Source of the DNA: Pseudovibrio japonicus
Lineage (GTDB): Bacteria > Pseudomonadota > Alphaproteobacteria > Rhizobiales > Stappiaceae
DNA: 64,000 nt
Assembly (NCBI RefSeq): GCF_014651595.1
Contig: NZ_BMXE01000007.1
Span: 1 to 64,000, forward strand
Reading direction: 5' to 3'
The notes beneath the pieces were generated by a model, which saw nothing but the letters and a program-made list of their open reading frames with translations, was not told the DNA's origin and made no database searches. Position 1 is the stretch's first letter. Every line of letters starts with the position of its first letter. A program made the position numbers and the translations under genes. Of this stretch, positions 26,771 to 33,994 are shown in pieces.

Positions 26771-27159
26771 TGAGCGACTCGCAAACCTTTGGAGAGATCC
26801 AGAAAGTGATGAAAGGCTACTTTGACGGCCTCTACCATGCCGACACGAAAGCTCTCACCAAGGTTTTCCATCCCGACGCCCGGTACGTCAACATGATTGA
26901 AGGGGACTACATGAACAAGTCCCTGAGCGCGTACTTCGAGATGGTGGACCGGCGGGTTCCGCCCGCGAGCAAAGGGGAGCCGCGCAACGATTGCATCCAC
27001 TTCATCGAATTTGGTGGCACTCAGATGGCTTTTGTAAAAGCCTCAATGACGATGATGAAACGTGAGTATCTGGACTTTCTCACCCTGACGAAAGACCAGC
27101 ACGGCTGGCGGATCATGACCAAAATCTTCACATACATCGCAACGCCGGAGACAAGCTGA
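26770..27159 (+). CDS. NTF2-like protein
   Basis: The 129-residue cytoplasmic protein has the NTF2/lumazine-binding-like pattern: FGEIQKVMKGYFDGLYHAD at the N-terminus, then LTKVFHPDARYVNMIEGDY and a terminal KDQHGWRIMTKIFTYIA. NTF2-fold proteins in catabolic operons are often isomerases, dehydratases or ligand binders. It overlaps the gst stop by 1 bp and the tautomerase start by 1 bp, so all three are translated together. Confidence 0.85.
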   Translation: MSDSQTFGEIQKVMKGYFDGLYHADTKALTKVFHPDARYVNMIEGDYMNKSLSAYFEMVDRRVPPASKGEPRNDCIHFIEFGGTQMAFVKASMTMMKREYLDFLTLTKDQHGWRIMTKIFTYIATPETS

Positions 27160-27380
27160 TGCCTTATGTAAACATCAAGATCACCAAGGAAGGCGGGCCA
27201 GAGGGGAACGGTCCGACGGCTGGCGAAAAAGCCGAGCTGATTGAGGGCGTGACGGAGCTTCTATCGCGCGTGCTCAACAAAAAACCAAGCACGACCTTTG
27301 TGGTGATTAATGAAGTTGCCCTTGAAGACTGGGGTATCGGCGGGTTGCCCGTCATGCAGTATCGCCAGCAAGACGCCTGA
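27159..27380 (+). CDS. 4-oxalocrotonate tautomerase family protein
   Basis: The 73-residue protein begins MPYVNIKITKEGG; removal of Met exposes the catalytic N-terminal Pro1 of the tautomerase superfamily. The helix AELIEGVTELLSRVLNKKPSTTFVVINEV and the final GIGGLPV strand match the family. It is slightly longer than classical 4-OT (62). It should convert keto and enol forms of a pathway intermediate. It ends the gst operon and is followed by a strong terminator. Confidence 0.92.
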   Translation: MPYVNIKITKEGGPEGNGPTAGEKAELIEGVTELLSRVLNKKPSTTFVVINEVALEDWGIGGLPVMQYRQQDA

Positions 27381-27393
27381 GTGGTTGCAAACA

Positions 27394-27422
27394 AAAACGC
27401 AGGGTTTTGGCCCTGCGTTTTT
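27394..27422 (+). terminator. Terminator of the gst-NTF2-tautomerase operon
   Basis: AAACGCAGGG pairs perfectly with CCCTGCGTTT around a TTTTGG loop, followed by more T. It lies 14 bp after the tautomerase stop and can also serve the convergent RidA gene. Confidence 0.92.
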
Positions 27423-27459
27423 TGGCTTGTCGTCTCTTGGGTATTTGCACCCAGTCTGA

Positions 27460-27813
27460 TCAGGCAGCAACGGCGGCTGTGATGAGGATTTCGACTTTCA
27501 GACTGTCCAGCGCCAGTTTGCATTCGCCGCAGGCGCGCGCTGGTGTGTTTTCCGGGTCAACCCAAGCGTCCCAAACGGCGTTCATCTCGTCAAAGTCGGC
27601 AACATCATTCAGCCAGATGGTGGCTTGCAGAATGCGGGATTTGTTGGAACCGGCTTCTCCCAGCAGTGTTTCGATGTTTGCAAGAATGGCGCGGGTCTGC
27701 TCGGTTACGGTTTCGCCTTCAAGGTCAACCTGACCGGAAAGGTGTACGATGCCGTTGTAAACGACGACCTGGCTCATGCGTGGGCCTTTGCCCAAGCGAA
27801 GAATGTCAGACAT
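27460..27813 (-). CDS. RidA family enamine/imine deaminase
   Basis: The 117-residue protein has the RidA fold: VVVYNGIVHLSGQVD, then TRAILANIETLLGEAGSNKSRILQATIWLND, and TPARACGECKLALDSLKVEI with the conserved Arg. It hydrolyses reactive enamines or imines formed by PLP enzymes and flavin amino-acid oxidases. I start it at MSDILRLGKG; the upstream 70 codons are not RidA. It lies 16 bp after the amino-acid oxidase-like gene, whose product would be an imino acid, so the pairing makes chemical sense. Confidence 0.92.
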   Translation of the reverse strand: MSDILRLGKGPRMSQVVVYNGIVHLSGQVDLEGETVTEQTRAILANIETLLGEAGSNKSRILQATIWLNDVADFDEMNAVWDAWVDPENTPARACGECKLALDSLKVEILITAAVAA

Positions 27814-27829
27814 GGGAATTCCTATGTTT

Positions 27830-28933
27830 TTAAGTGAAACGGTTCGGTGAAAGAGCTGCCAAAGTCTCCTCCGGTAGTTCGGTGGGGCGACCCAGGCAAA
27901 GATCCGCTGTGAGGCGGGAGAGCGCGGGGCTGGTCTGAATGCCGTAGCCTCCCTGCCCTGCCAGCCAGAAGAAACCTTCTGCGTCCGGCGCAAAGCCGAC
28001 CACCGGACTGCGGTCCTCCACAAAACTGCGAAGGCCAGCCCAGCTGTGTTCCACGCGAGTGATAGAGAAGTTTACCGCATGTTCAAAATGGTGGAGCCCC
28101 TCTGCGAGCACCATGTCATCCACAAAGGCGTCATGGGGCTCAACGGGGACCTCATCTGCGGGTGAAACAAGCAGCTTGCCCGCTTCGGGCTTGGCGTAAT
28201 ACGACTCACCGGAGCTTTCAAAGACCGGCCAACTGCTGCAATCAACACCCTCTGGTAGTGGCACAATGGCCAAGGTGCGGCGTTTCGGGACCAAGCCAAC
28301 GGGTCTGATACCCGCCAGTTCGGCGATCTTATCCGCCCATGCGCCTGCTGCATTGATCAAAATAGGCGCGCTAAACTTGCCCTTGGGTGTTGTGACAGTC
28401 CATTGGTCGTCAGTGTGTTCAATTTCCATGGCGGGTGCCGATAGGATAATCTCGCCGCCGCGCGACTTGAGCAAACGGGCGTAGCCCTGAAACAACCGGT
28501 CCACGTCAATATCGAAGGCATTGGGTTCATAAAGAGCTGAGGCAATTTTGCTCGGGTCAAGGATCGGGACCATCTTCAACGCTTCTTCTACGCTGCGTTT
28601 TTCCAGACCAACGGCGCCTTCTTCATAAGTCTCAAGCAGATTTTCATGCCCTGCCTCATCCAGCAACATCAAAACACCACGGTGGGAAAGAACGGAGCTG
28701 TCGCAGATGCCCTCGGGGTTCATGAGGGTTGGTTCTGAGACCGCGTTCAATGCGCGAATAACCGCGTTGCCATAGTTGCCGATGAAGACGGCAGCAGATC
28801 GCCCCGTGGAGTGGTGACCAATCACGTCCTCCATCTCCAGCACGGCTGTCTTGCCATGTTCTGCCAATTGAGAGGCTCCACTGATGCCCGCAATTCCGCC
28901 GCCGATGATCAGAAAATCGAAGTGCTGTGTCAT
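27830..28933 (-). CDS. FAD-dependent amino-acid oxidase/dehydrogenase (DAO family)
   Basis: The 367-residue flavoprotein has the DAO pattern: FDFLIIGGGIAGISGASQLAEHG at the N-terminus (GxGxxG), HHSTGRSAAVFIGNYG over the flavin, APILINAAGAWADKIAELAG, and a C-terminal WLAGQGGYGIQTSPALSRLTADL. It should oxidise an amino or N-methylamino acid to an imine, releasing ammonia after hydrolysis. The ATG at 28933 follows GAGG; a GTG four codons upstream is weaker. It is co-transcribed with a RidA gene that would speed imine hydrolysis. The substrate cannot be fixed from sequence. Confidence 0.88.
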   Translation of the reverse strand: MTQHFDFLIIGGGIAGISGASQLAEHGKTAVLEMEDVIGHHSTGRSAAVFIGNYGNAVIRALNAVSEPTLMNPEGICDSSVLSHRGVLMLLDEAGHENLLETYEEGAVGLEKRSVEEALKMVPILDPSKIASALYEPNAFDIDVDRLFQGYARLLKSRGGEIILSAPAMEIEHTDDQWTVTTPKGKFSAPILINAAGAWADKIAELAGIRPVGLVPKRRTLAIVPLPEGVDCSSWPVFESSGESYYAKPEAGKLLVSPADEVPVEPHDAFVDDMVLAEGLHHFEHAVNFSITRVEHSWAGLRSFVEDRSPVVGFAPDAEGFFWLAGQGGYGIQTSPALSRLTADLCLGRPTELPEETLAALSPNRFT

Positions 28934-29067
28934 GATGAGCCTCACAAATGAATTCTGCGTAGCTCTGAAATATTTCTGATTTGGCGCAGGGATGCGAGCA
29001 AAAAGTAATTCTACGCACGCTTATATTGTGACTGTAACAATTCTCAGGAAAGCGATGTGCGTTGGTG

Positions 29068-29856
29068 TCAGTCTGGTTCGATCTTGATTCCGAGGCCCTG
29101 AAGCAGGATGTGCTGCTGGCTGGCGGACACCACCATTCCGCGATAACCGCGCAGGCTGGTCAGGAACAATGCACCCAGATTTGCGCCTCTCAGGTCCGCA
29201 TAGGTCAGATCCAGATCATCCGTTTCTGCATCAGACAGGGTGGAGCGCTTTAGGTCGGCGTTGGTCAGGTTCGTGTTGCTCAGATTGCTGCTGGTCAGGT
29301 CGCATTCAGTCAGGATGCCCTCTTCCAAATCCAGATCAGAAAGAGTGGCGTAGTTGAGCTGGCAATCGGTGAACGTTGCGCGCGGTTTCAAGGCGCGCCG
29401 GCCCGCTACCTTGCCAAAGTCACACCCTTCCAGTGAGGCGCCGGTTAAACGGCAGTTCTGGAACGCAATGCAAAACATCTGCGAATAGGGAAAGATCGTG
29501 AGACGCAGGTCACAGTTGTGAAACTCCACGTCGCTTAAGTCTGCATGACGAAAGCAGGCCCCTCCCCGCGTGTCTGCGTAGTAAAAGCTGCAATTCTCAA
29601 ATTTCGCCTCGCGCAGATCGCAGCTTTTGAACATACCTGCCGGAAATTCGGTGTCTTTCCAGACGCTTTCGCGAAAGTCGATGCTGTTGAACTCACTTTC
29701 CGGCTCAAAACTGCAATTGCAAAACTCCGCATCGCGCAGGTCTTTACCGTCCAGCCAGGTTGCATCCAGCTCCACATTCCTGATGGGTTTGCCCGAGGAT
29801 AGAAGAGCGGAGAATTCATCATAGGTGAGAGTTAATGAGGCTTCAGAGGTTGTCAT
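29068..29856 (-). CDS. Pentapeptide repeat protein
   Basis: The 262-residue protein is built mostly from A(D/N)LxX pentapeptides. Examples are CDLREAKFENCSFYYADTRG in the middle and TSSNLSNTNLTNADLKRSTL toward the end. Such sequences form a right-handed quadrilateral beta-helix about 40 residues per ten coils. Cys recurs at the central position (CNCSFEP, CSFYY, CDLRL), unusual in frequency. The role may be protein binding or DNA mimicry as in Qnr, though the usual Qnr loops are not evident. It stands alone. Confidence 0.88.
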   Translation of the reverse strand: MTTSEASLTLTYDEFSALLSSGKPIRNVELDATWLDGKDLRDAEFCNCSFEPESEFNSIDFRESVWKDTEFPAGMFKSCDLREAKFENCSFYYADTRGGACFRHADLSDVEFHNCDLRLTIFPYSQMFCIAFQNCRLTGASLEGCDFGKVAGRRALKPRATFTDCQLNYATLSDLDLEEGILTECDLTSSNLSNTNLTNADLKRSTLSDAETDDLDLTYADLRGANLGALFLTSLRGYRGMVVSASQQHILLQGLGIKIEPD

Positions 29857-30339
29857 GTGAGTACCGTAGTGAACGCGAGGAATCTCACTCTGCCATGTGC
29901 AGAATATGCGATCAATCCGGCTGCTTCAATTTGGCAAGAAAAGACCGGCATCGCCTCTTGAAATATGGAAGGCTAAGCCGGCTAAAAAATAATTTGTAAT
30001 ATATGCAGGTGGCTCGTTTCCCAAGCAAACAAACCACCAAATAGCAAACTCAAGGACCGAATTGCGATTGAAGGTTAGCCTTCTGTGCCAAGACTACCTT
30101 CGAAAACTTTGCTCCCGACGCCTCTTGTTTGCTGTTTTAAATGTACATAGATTTTCATCAAATGACTTGATGCAATTGCACTAGTTGACTGCAAAAAAAC
30201 ACGAATTTCTAAAATTTGATGATAACATTATGTTTTGTCTAGAAAAATGGTTCTAGTTTTTTATTCCATATACATGTCTGATGCATGAAATTTTGAAATC
30301 TGTGAGGGGCGACTGCGGGAAATCCCTCAGTAGGTTGCC
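29857..30339. other. Intergenic region with weak hairpin
   Basis: The stretch between the pentapeptide protein gene and the LuxR gene is AT-rich from about 30110 and holds no convincing frame. CTAGAA (30239-30244) and TTCTAG (30251-30256) can pair and are followed by TTTTTT, a weak terminator-like element on the plus strand with no gene to serve. Confidence 0.5.
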
Positions 30340-31485
30340 TCAGCCTTGCCACGGAAAGCGTGAGAGCGTTGTCATCACCAGCCGCACGATCTCCGTTTGT
30401 GAGCCAACCTCTAACCGGCGCGACACATTTGCAATGTGATTGCGGGCGGTGTTGTAAGAGATGCCGAGCTGCTCAGCCGCATCCCGTGCCGATGCTCCGT
30501 TGGTCAGCGCCTTGACCACTTCGGTCTCTTTCGGCGTCAGATTCAGCAGATGGCTGATCATCTTGTCAGGCACATCGGAAAAATCTGTTGGATCAAACAC
30601 CATCAAAAGACAGTTGGATGGTGGCTCTAGAAAATGAGAGAGATATTCAGGGGCGTCCTGCTCGCCCTCAATGGGCTGTACAAAGATTAGGGTGTTTGGC
30701 CCGAACTCATTGCGGATAATCACGGGCGCGGCAGGCGTGTTGGTGAAGATGGATTGTCTGACGCTGCTTTCCAGTGTAGCTGCTTCATCACCGGCTTTGG
30801 CGGTGACCCGCTTATACCTGCCAACCTGCAAGTTGGCATGGGTGCTCAATAGGCGCTCGGCGCGCTTGTTCATGACCTGAACGCAGCAGTTTTCATCCAC
30901 CACCAGCGCACTAAAGGGCATTTGCTCCAGCCAGAACTTGCCCAGATCTCGTGTGGGTGCGATCGCATCACGCATGCGCCGCTGCAAGGCCAACTGAAAT
31001 GCATTGCGGAAGAATGGTTGCAGGAACTTCACTTCCTCAAAGAGCTGCTCTTCGTCGTGCTCGGATGCAGCGCCTGGTAGGGAAATGTTGACGTAACAGC
31101 ACAGGCTGTCGTGCCGATCAATGATCAGTGAAATGGCGCGGTCGATCTTATTGTTGACGTCCAGAAACGAGCCAACATACTCCGGGTGGATCTTTTCTTT
31201 CGGAAAGAGGCGGTGAACACGGCACGGCTCATCTATATCGGCTTCCTGTAAGATAGCAGGCAGTGGGTTCAGGTTGGCAACCGGCGCAAAGGTGTCGTGG
31301 AACTCCTGCCCGACGTTCAGGACCGTCCGATAGTTATAATTCTGGTCGTTCAGGCTCTGCACGTTGATCGCAAACGGAAACTCAGAATATTTCGTTTGCA
31401 GTTGTTTCAGCGCATTTTCCAGCGGCTCTTCGTTAACGAAGGTCCGGAAGATATCGCTGATACTCTGATCAAGGAGCGGGGTCAT
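30340..31485 (-). CDS. LuxR-type transcriptional regulator with PAS-like sensor region
   Basis: The 381-residue protein ends in a LuxR/GerE DNA-binding domain: LTPKETEVVKALTNGASARDAAEQLGISYNTARNHIANVSRRLEVGSQTEIV, about residues 315-370. A PAS-like region (FSALVVDENCCVQVMNKRAERLL) precedes it near 190-220, and an N-terminal helical region carries a conserved-looking Cys pair (DSLCCYVNI). No autoinducer-binding signature (WxxxD) is present. It lies alone, upstream of the second nnrS gene across about 250 bp, and its signal is unknown. Confidence 0.86.
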   Translation of the reverse strand: MTPLLDQSISDIFRTFVNEEPLENALKQLQTKYSEFPFAINVQSLNDQNYNYRTVLNVGQEFHDTFAPVANLNPLPAILQEADIDEPCRVHRLFPKEKIHPEYVGSFLDVNNKIDRAISLIIDRHDSLCCYVNISLPGAASEHDEEQLFEEVKFLQPFFRNAFQLALQRRMRDAIAPTRDLGKFWLEQMPFSALVVDENCCVQVMNKRAERLLSTHANLQVGRYKRVTAKAGDEAATLESSVRQSIFTNTPAAPVIIRNEFGPNTLIFVQPIEGEQDAPEYLSHFLEPPSNCLLMVFDPTDFSDVPDKMISHLLNLTPKETEVVKALTNGASARDAAEQLGISYNTARNHIANVSRRLEVGSQTEIVRLVMTTLSRFPWQG

Positions 31486-31709
31486 AATTATGGGTCTGCA
31501 ATATCTCGATTTAAGGGGTCCAGATCGGTCTTTATGGATTTCTAATTTAGTAAACCATGTGAGTATTGAGCAGTCTGTCTGTTTAAATCAAGTAAGTTGA
31601 CCGTTTGGTCGGAAAAGAAGGTAACGTTGCGATATATCGGCAACAGTACCTAATTGTATACTGGGGGTCGTTCTGGATGGACCAACATGGGCGGGGGAAT
31701 GCGGACATA

Positions 31710-31734
31710 AAAAAGCCCGGAGAACCGGGCTTTC
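31710..31734 (-). terminator. Terminator of the second nnrS
   Basis: AAAGCCCGG pairs with CCGGGCTTT around AGAA; on the minus strand a T-run follows. It lies just beyond the nnrS stop at 31741. Confidence 0.9.
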
Positions 31735-31740
31735 CTGTCG

Positions 31741-32985
31741 TTAAAAGAGGGATTTTGGCCGGGTAACAATGCCCCAATACTTGGCAGTAAAGAGGCCAAA
31801 AGCGCCAACCCAGCACAAGGCTGACAGGCCCAGTATCATGAAGTAGCCCTGCGGATAGAGGAGGATGCCAAACACCCGCACCGCTGCGCTCATGACAATG
31901 AGATAGTAGATGGCGACTTCTACCCAAGTGGCGATGAGCGGCTTGCCGGAGTGTCCCAGCGCACTGCGTGTCATCATGGCCAGCATCATGCCCGCAATGG
32001 AGCCGACGGTGATTGCGTGAATGGCCAGCACCTGATCCCATGGCGCATCCAGCAGAGCCCCTGCCCTGAGCAGCAGCGCAATTGGCAGCCACGCATAAGA
32101 GACCGGCAGAATCCAGAGAATTGGGTGACGCCATGTCATTTGCGGACGCCATAGGCCAATCTTGACGATGTGCAGTGCGGCAAGAACAAGCAGTCCAACC
32201 GCCCGCAGGGTTGCTGCTTCATAGCTCATGCCGAAGTAGATATCGCTGACCAGCAGCAGTACCATGCCAATGCCGATGACATCTTCAAGGCGCTGGTTTC
32301 GTACTGCTCGTTTGACACCAAGCGCATTGTTGGTGAACAGAGGAATGATGCGGCCCCCGATCACGGTCACGAAGATGGCAAAGACATCCACCGCCCACAT
32401 GAATACGTCTGCTGGAAGATAGCTGATGAGACCCAGTGCGATAGCGTGGAAGAGTGCATTGGCCGCTGCGAGTACCAGCAAGAGCCCAACAACAAAGTAA
32501 TTGCGCTTGTTCTGTGCCTGATAGAGCGGGATCGCGACGCCAAGCGCTGCCAGTGGCAGGAACAGCAGATCTACAATCTGCGCAACAGGCCCGCCGCCCA
32601 CGAACAAAAGCACCCTCGCTGCAAGCCATAAGGCCAGCAGGCCACCAAGGGCCAGGCCATTGGGTGTGGGGCGTCCGGTCCAGTTGGGTACTGCGGTGTA
32701 AAGGAAGCCAACAAGAATGGCCACGGCAAAGCCGAAGATCAGCTCATGGGAATGCCAGAGCACGCCTTGCAGCGGGCCGTTGATTTCAACAAAACCGATA
32801 ATGGAAGCCACCCACAACGGAACGCTGATGGCCGCATATGCAGCGCCTGCAATATAAAACGGGCGAAAACCAAGGGACAGGAAAGCCTCCCAGGAAAACC
32901 CCGCGTTTACTCTGGGAGGATTTGGGAAGGTTTGAGTTTGCTGCATATATTCAGTCCCGGTCGGCGAAGGTAAGCCTTCGCTCAT
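31741..32985 (-). CDS. nnrS: NnrS family heme-copper membrane protein (second copy)
   Basis: The 414-residue polytopic protein carries the NnrS signature LGFRPFYIAGAAYAAISVPLW, then LWHSHELIFGFAVAILVGFLYTAVPNWTGRPTP and IHAITVGSIAGMMLAMMTRSALGHSGKP. This is a more typical NnrS than the copy at 8070. It is monocistronic. A perfect TTG-N8-CAA box lies about 100 bp upstream of its start, matching NnrR/FNR control. NnrS relieves NO toxicity during denitrification; the molecular step is not settled. The start may instead be MQQTQTFPNPP at 32946. Confidence 0.95.
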   Translation of the reverse strand: MSEGLPSPTGTEYMQQTQTFPNPPRVNAGFSWEAFLSLGFRPFYIAGAAYAAISVPLWVASIIGFVEINGPLQGVLWHSHELIFGFAVAILVGFLYTAVPNWTGRPTPNGLALGGLLALWLAARVLLFVGGGPVAQIVDLLFLPLAALGVAIPLYQAQNKRNYFVVGLLLVLAAANALFHAIALGLISYLPADVFMWAVDVFAIFVTVIGGRIIPLFTNNALGVKRAVRNQRLEDVIGIGMVLLLVSDIYFGMSYEAATLRAVGLLVLAALHIVKIGLWRPQMTWRHPILWILPVSYAWLPIALLLRAGALLDAPWDQVLAIHAITVGSIAGMMLAMMTRSALGHSGKPLIATWVEVAIYYLIVMSAAVRVFGILLYPQGYFMILGLSALCWVGAFGLFTAKYWGIVTRPKSLF

Positions 32986-33084
32986 TTCTCACTTAAGCTG
33001 AGGAAACGCCCCGACCAGATGTAGATGGAGCGATGGTCGGATTTCCGTTAGCTGCCCTTATAAACCTGAAACTAATACTCATAT

Positions 33085-33098
33085 TTGCGCAATGTCAA
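33085..33098. promoter_or_regulatory. FNR/NnrR-type binding site upstream of nnrS
   Basis: TTGCGCAATGTCAA fits TTG-N8-CAA. It lies 100 bp upstream of nnrS on the minus strand and 148 bp upstream of the divergent DUF930 gene, so it could serve either. NnrS under NnrR control is established in Rhodobacter. Confidence 0.65.
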
Positions 33099-33245
33099 TT
33101 AATTCTAAAATCCCCAATGTCGCAGGGGCCTGCACGCCCACTGAAAACACTTGCGGATAACGCGATTTGCGGTGCTTCTGCCAGACTTTCGCCTTCTTCT
33201 GCCTCAAGGTTTGCCACAAATTAAAAAGTGGGCAGGTGTGATTCT

Positions 33246-33953
33246 GTGCAGATCTTGCAAGCCGAAAGAAACAGCGCTGTGGTGGCAGACTCTGATAAGC
33301 CCTATGCCGCGCTGATAACAGTCTCGTTGCTGGCGCACCTGCTGGCCTTTTCGCTGCTTGCGATGACCACCCCGCCGCGTGGCTTCAGGGCGCGGCCGGT
33401 CAAGAATATTGGTGTGGACCTGATTGGCGCTGCGGAGTTTGAGAAGCTGTTCTCACCACCGCCCGTAGAAGAACCACCCACCACCTCCGTTTCCCCAACT
33501 GTGGTGGCGCCGGAGACCCCGCAAGAGCTTCCGCCACCGGTGGTGAGAAAGCCCGAGGCAAAAGCACCGCAACCGGTCATCGCGCAGAGCTTGCAACTGG
33601 GCCGCCTGCTGGATGCGCCTGAAAATCGGGAGCTGAAGGAGTCTCTGGTTCTGTTTGACCCTTCGGAACAGCGAGAGCAACTGTGCAATCTTGAGGTGAT
33701 GGAGCAGATCCAGCTGTGGAACGGAAGCTTCAACCCCGAGCGCGTGGTTGCCTTTGCCTACAAGGACCCGGTGGCCTTCGCCGATACTGTAACTGCCGAG
33801 GGTGCTGCTTTCCGCAGCAAGGGCGAGTGGTACCACCTTTCCTACAAATGCACCTGGGACCCCAGCACAAACCTTGTCACCGCTCTGGAGTTTCTTGCTG
33901 GTGAACTCATCCCGCACAGCGAGTGGGACGACCACTTCCTGTTTGCTGATTAG
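33246..33953 (+). CDS. DUF930 family protein with membrane anchor and proline-rich linker
   Basis: The 235-residue protein has one N-terminal membrane helix (YAALITVSLLAHLLAFSLLAM). A TonB-like periplasmic linker rich in Pro and Glu follows (KLFSPPPVEEPPTTSVSPTV), then a C-terminal DUF930 domain of ~110 residues with two Cys (EQLCNLEVMEQIQLW and HLSYKCTWDPSTN) that probably form a disulfide. DUF930 occurs in alphaproteobacteria without an assigned role. The GTG at 33246 is preceded by GCAGG; the GTG at 33228 is an alternative. It converges with the flavoprotein gene. Confidence 0.8.
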   Translation: MQILQAERNSAVVADSDKPYAALITVSLLAHLLAFSLLAMTTPPRGFRARPVKNIGVDLIGAAEFEKLFSPPPVEEPPTTSVSPTVVAPETPQELPPPVVRKPEAKAPQPVIAQSLQLGRLLDAPENRELKESLVLFDPSEQREQLCNLEVMEQIQLWNGSFNPERVVAFAYKDPVAFADTVTAEGAAFRSKGEWYHLSYKCTWDPSTNLVTALEFLAGELIPHSEWDDHFLFAD

Positions 33954-33994
33954 TGGTCTTGCGTTCAGTCGGTTTCCGACTTGCTTTGGGCCTC

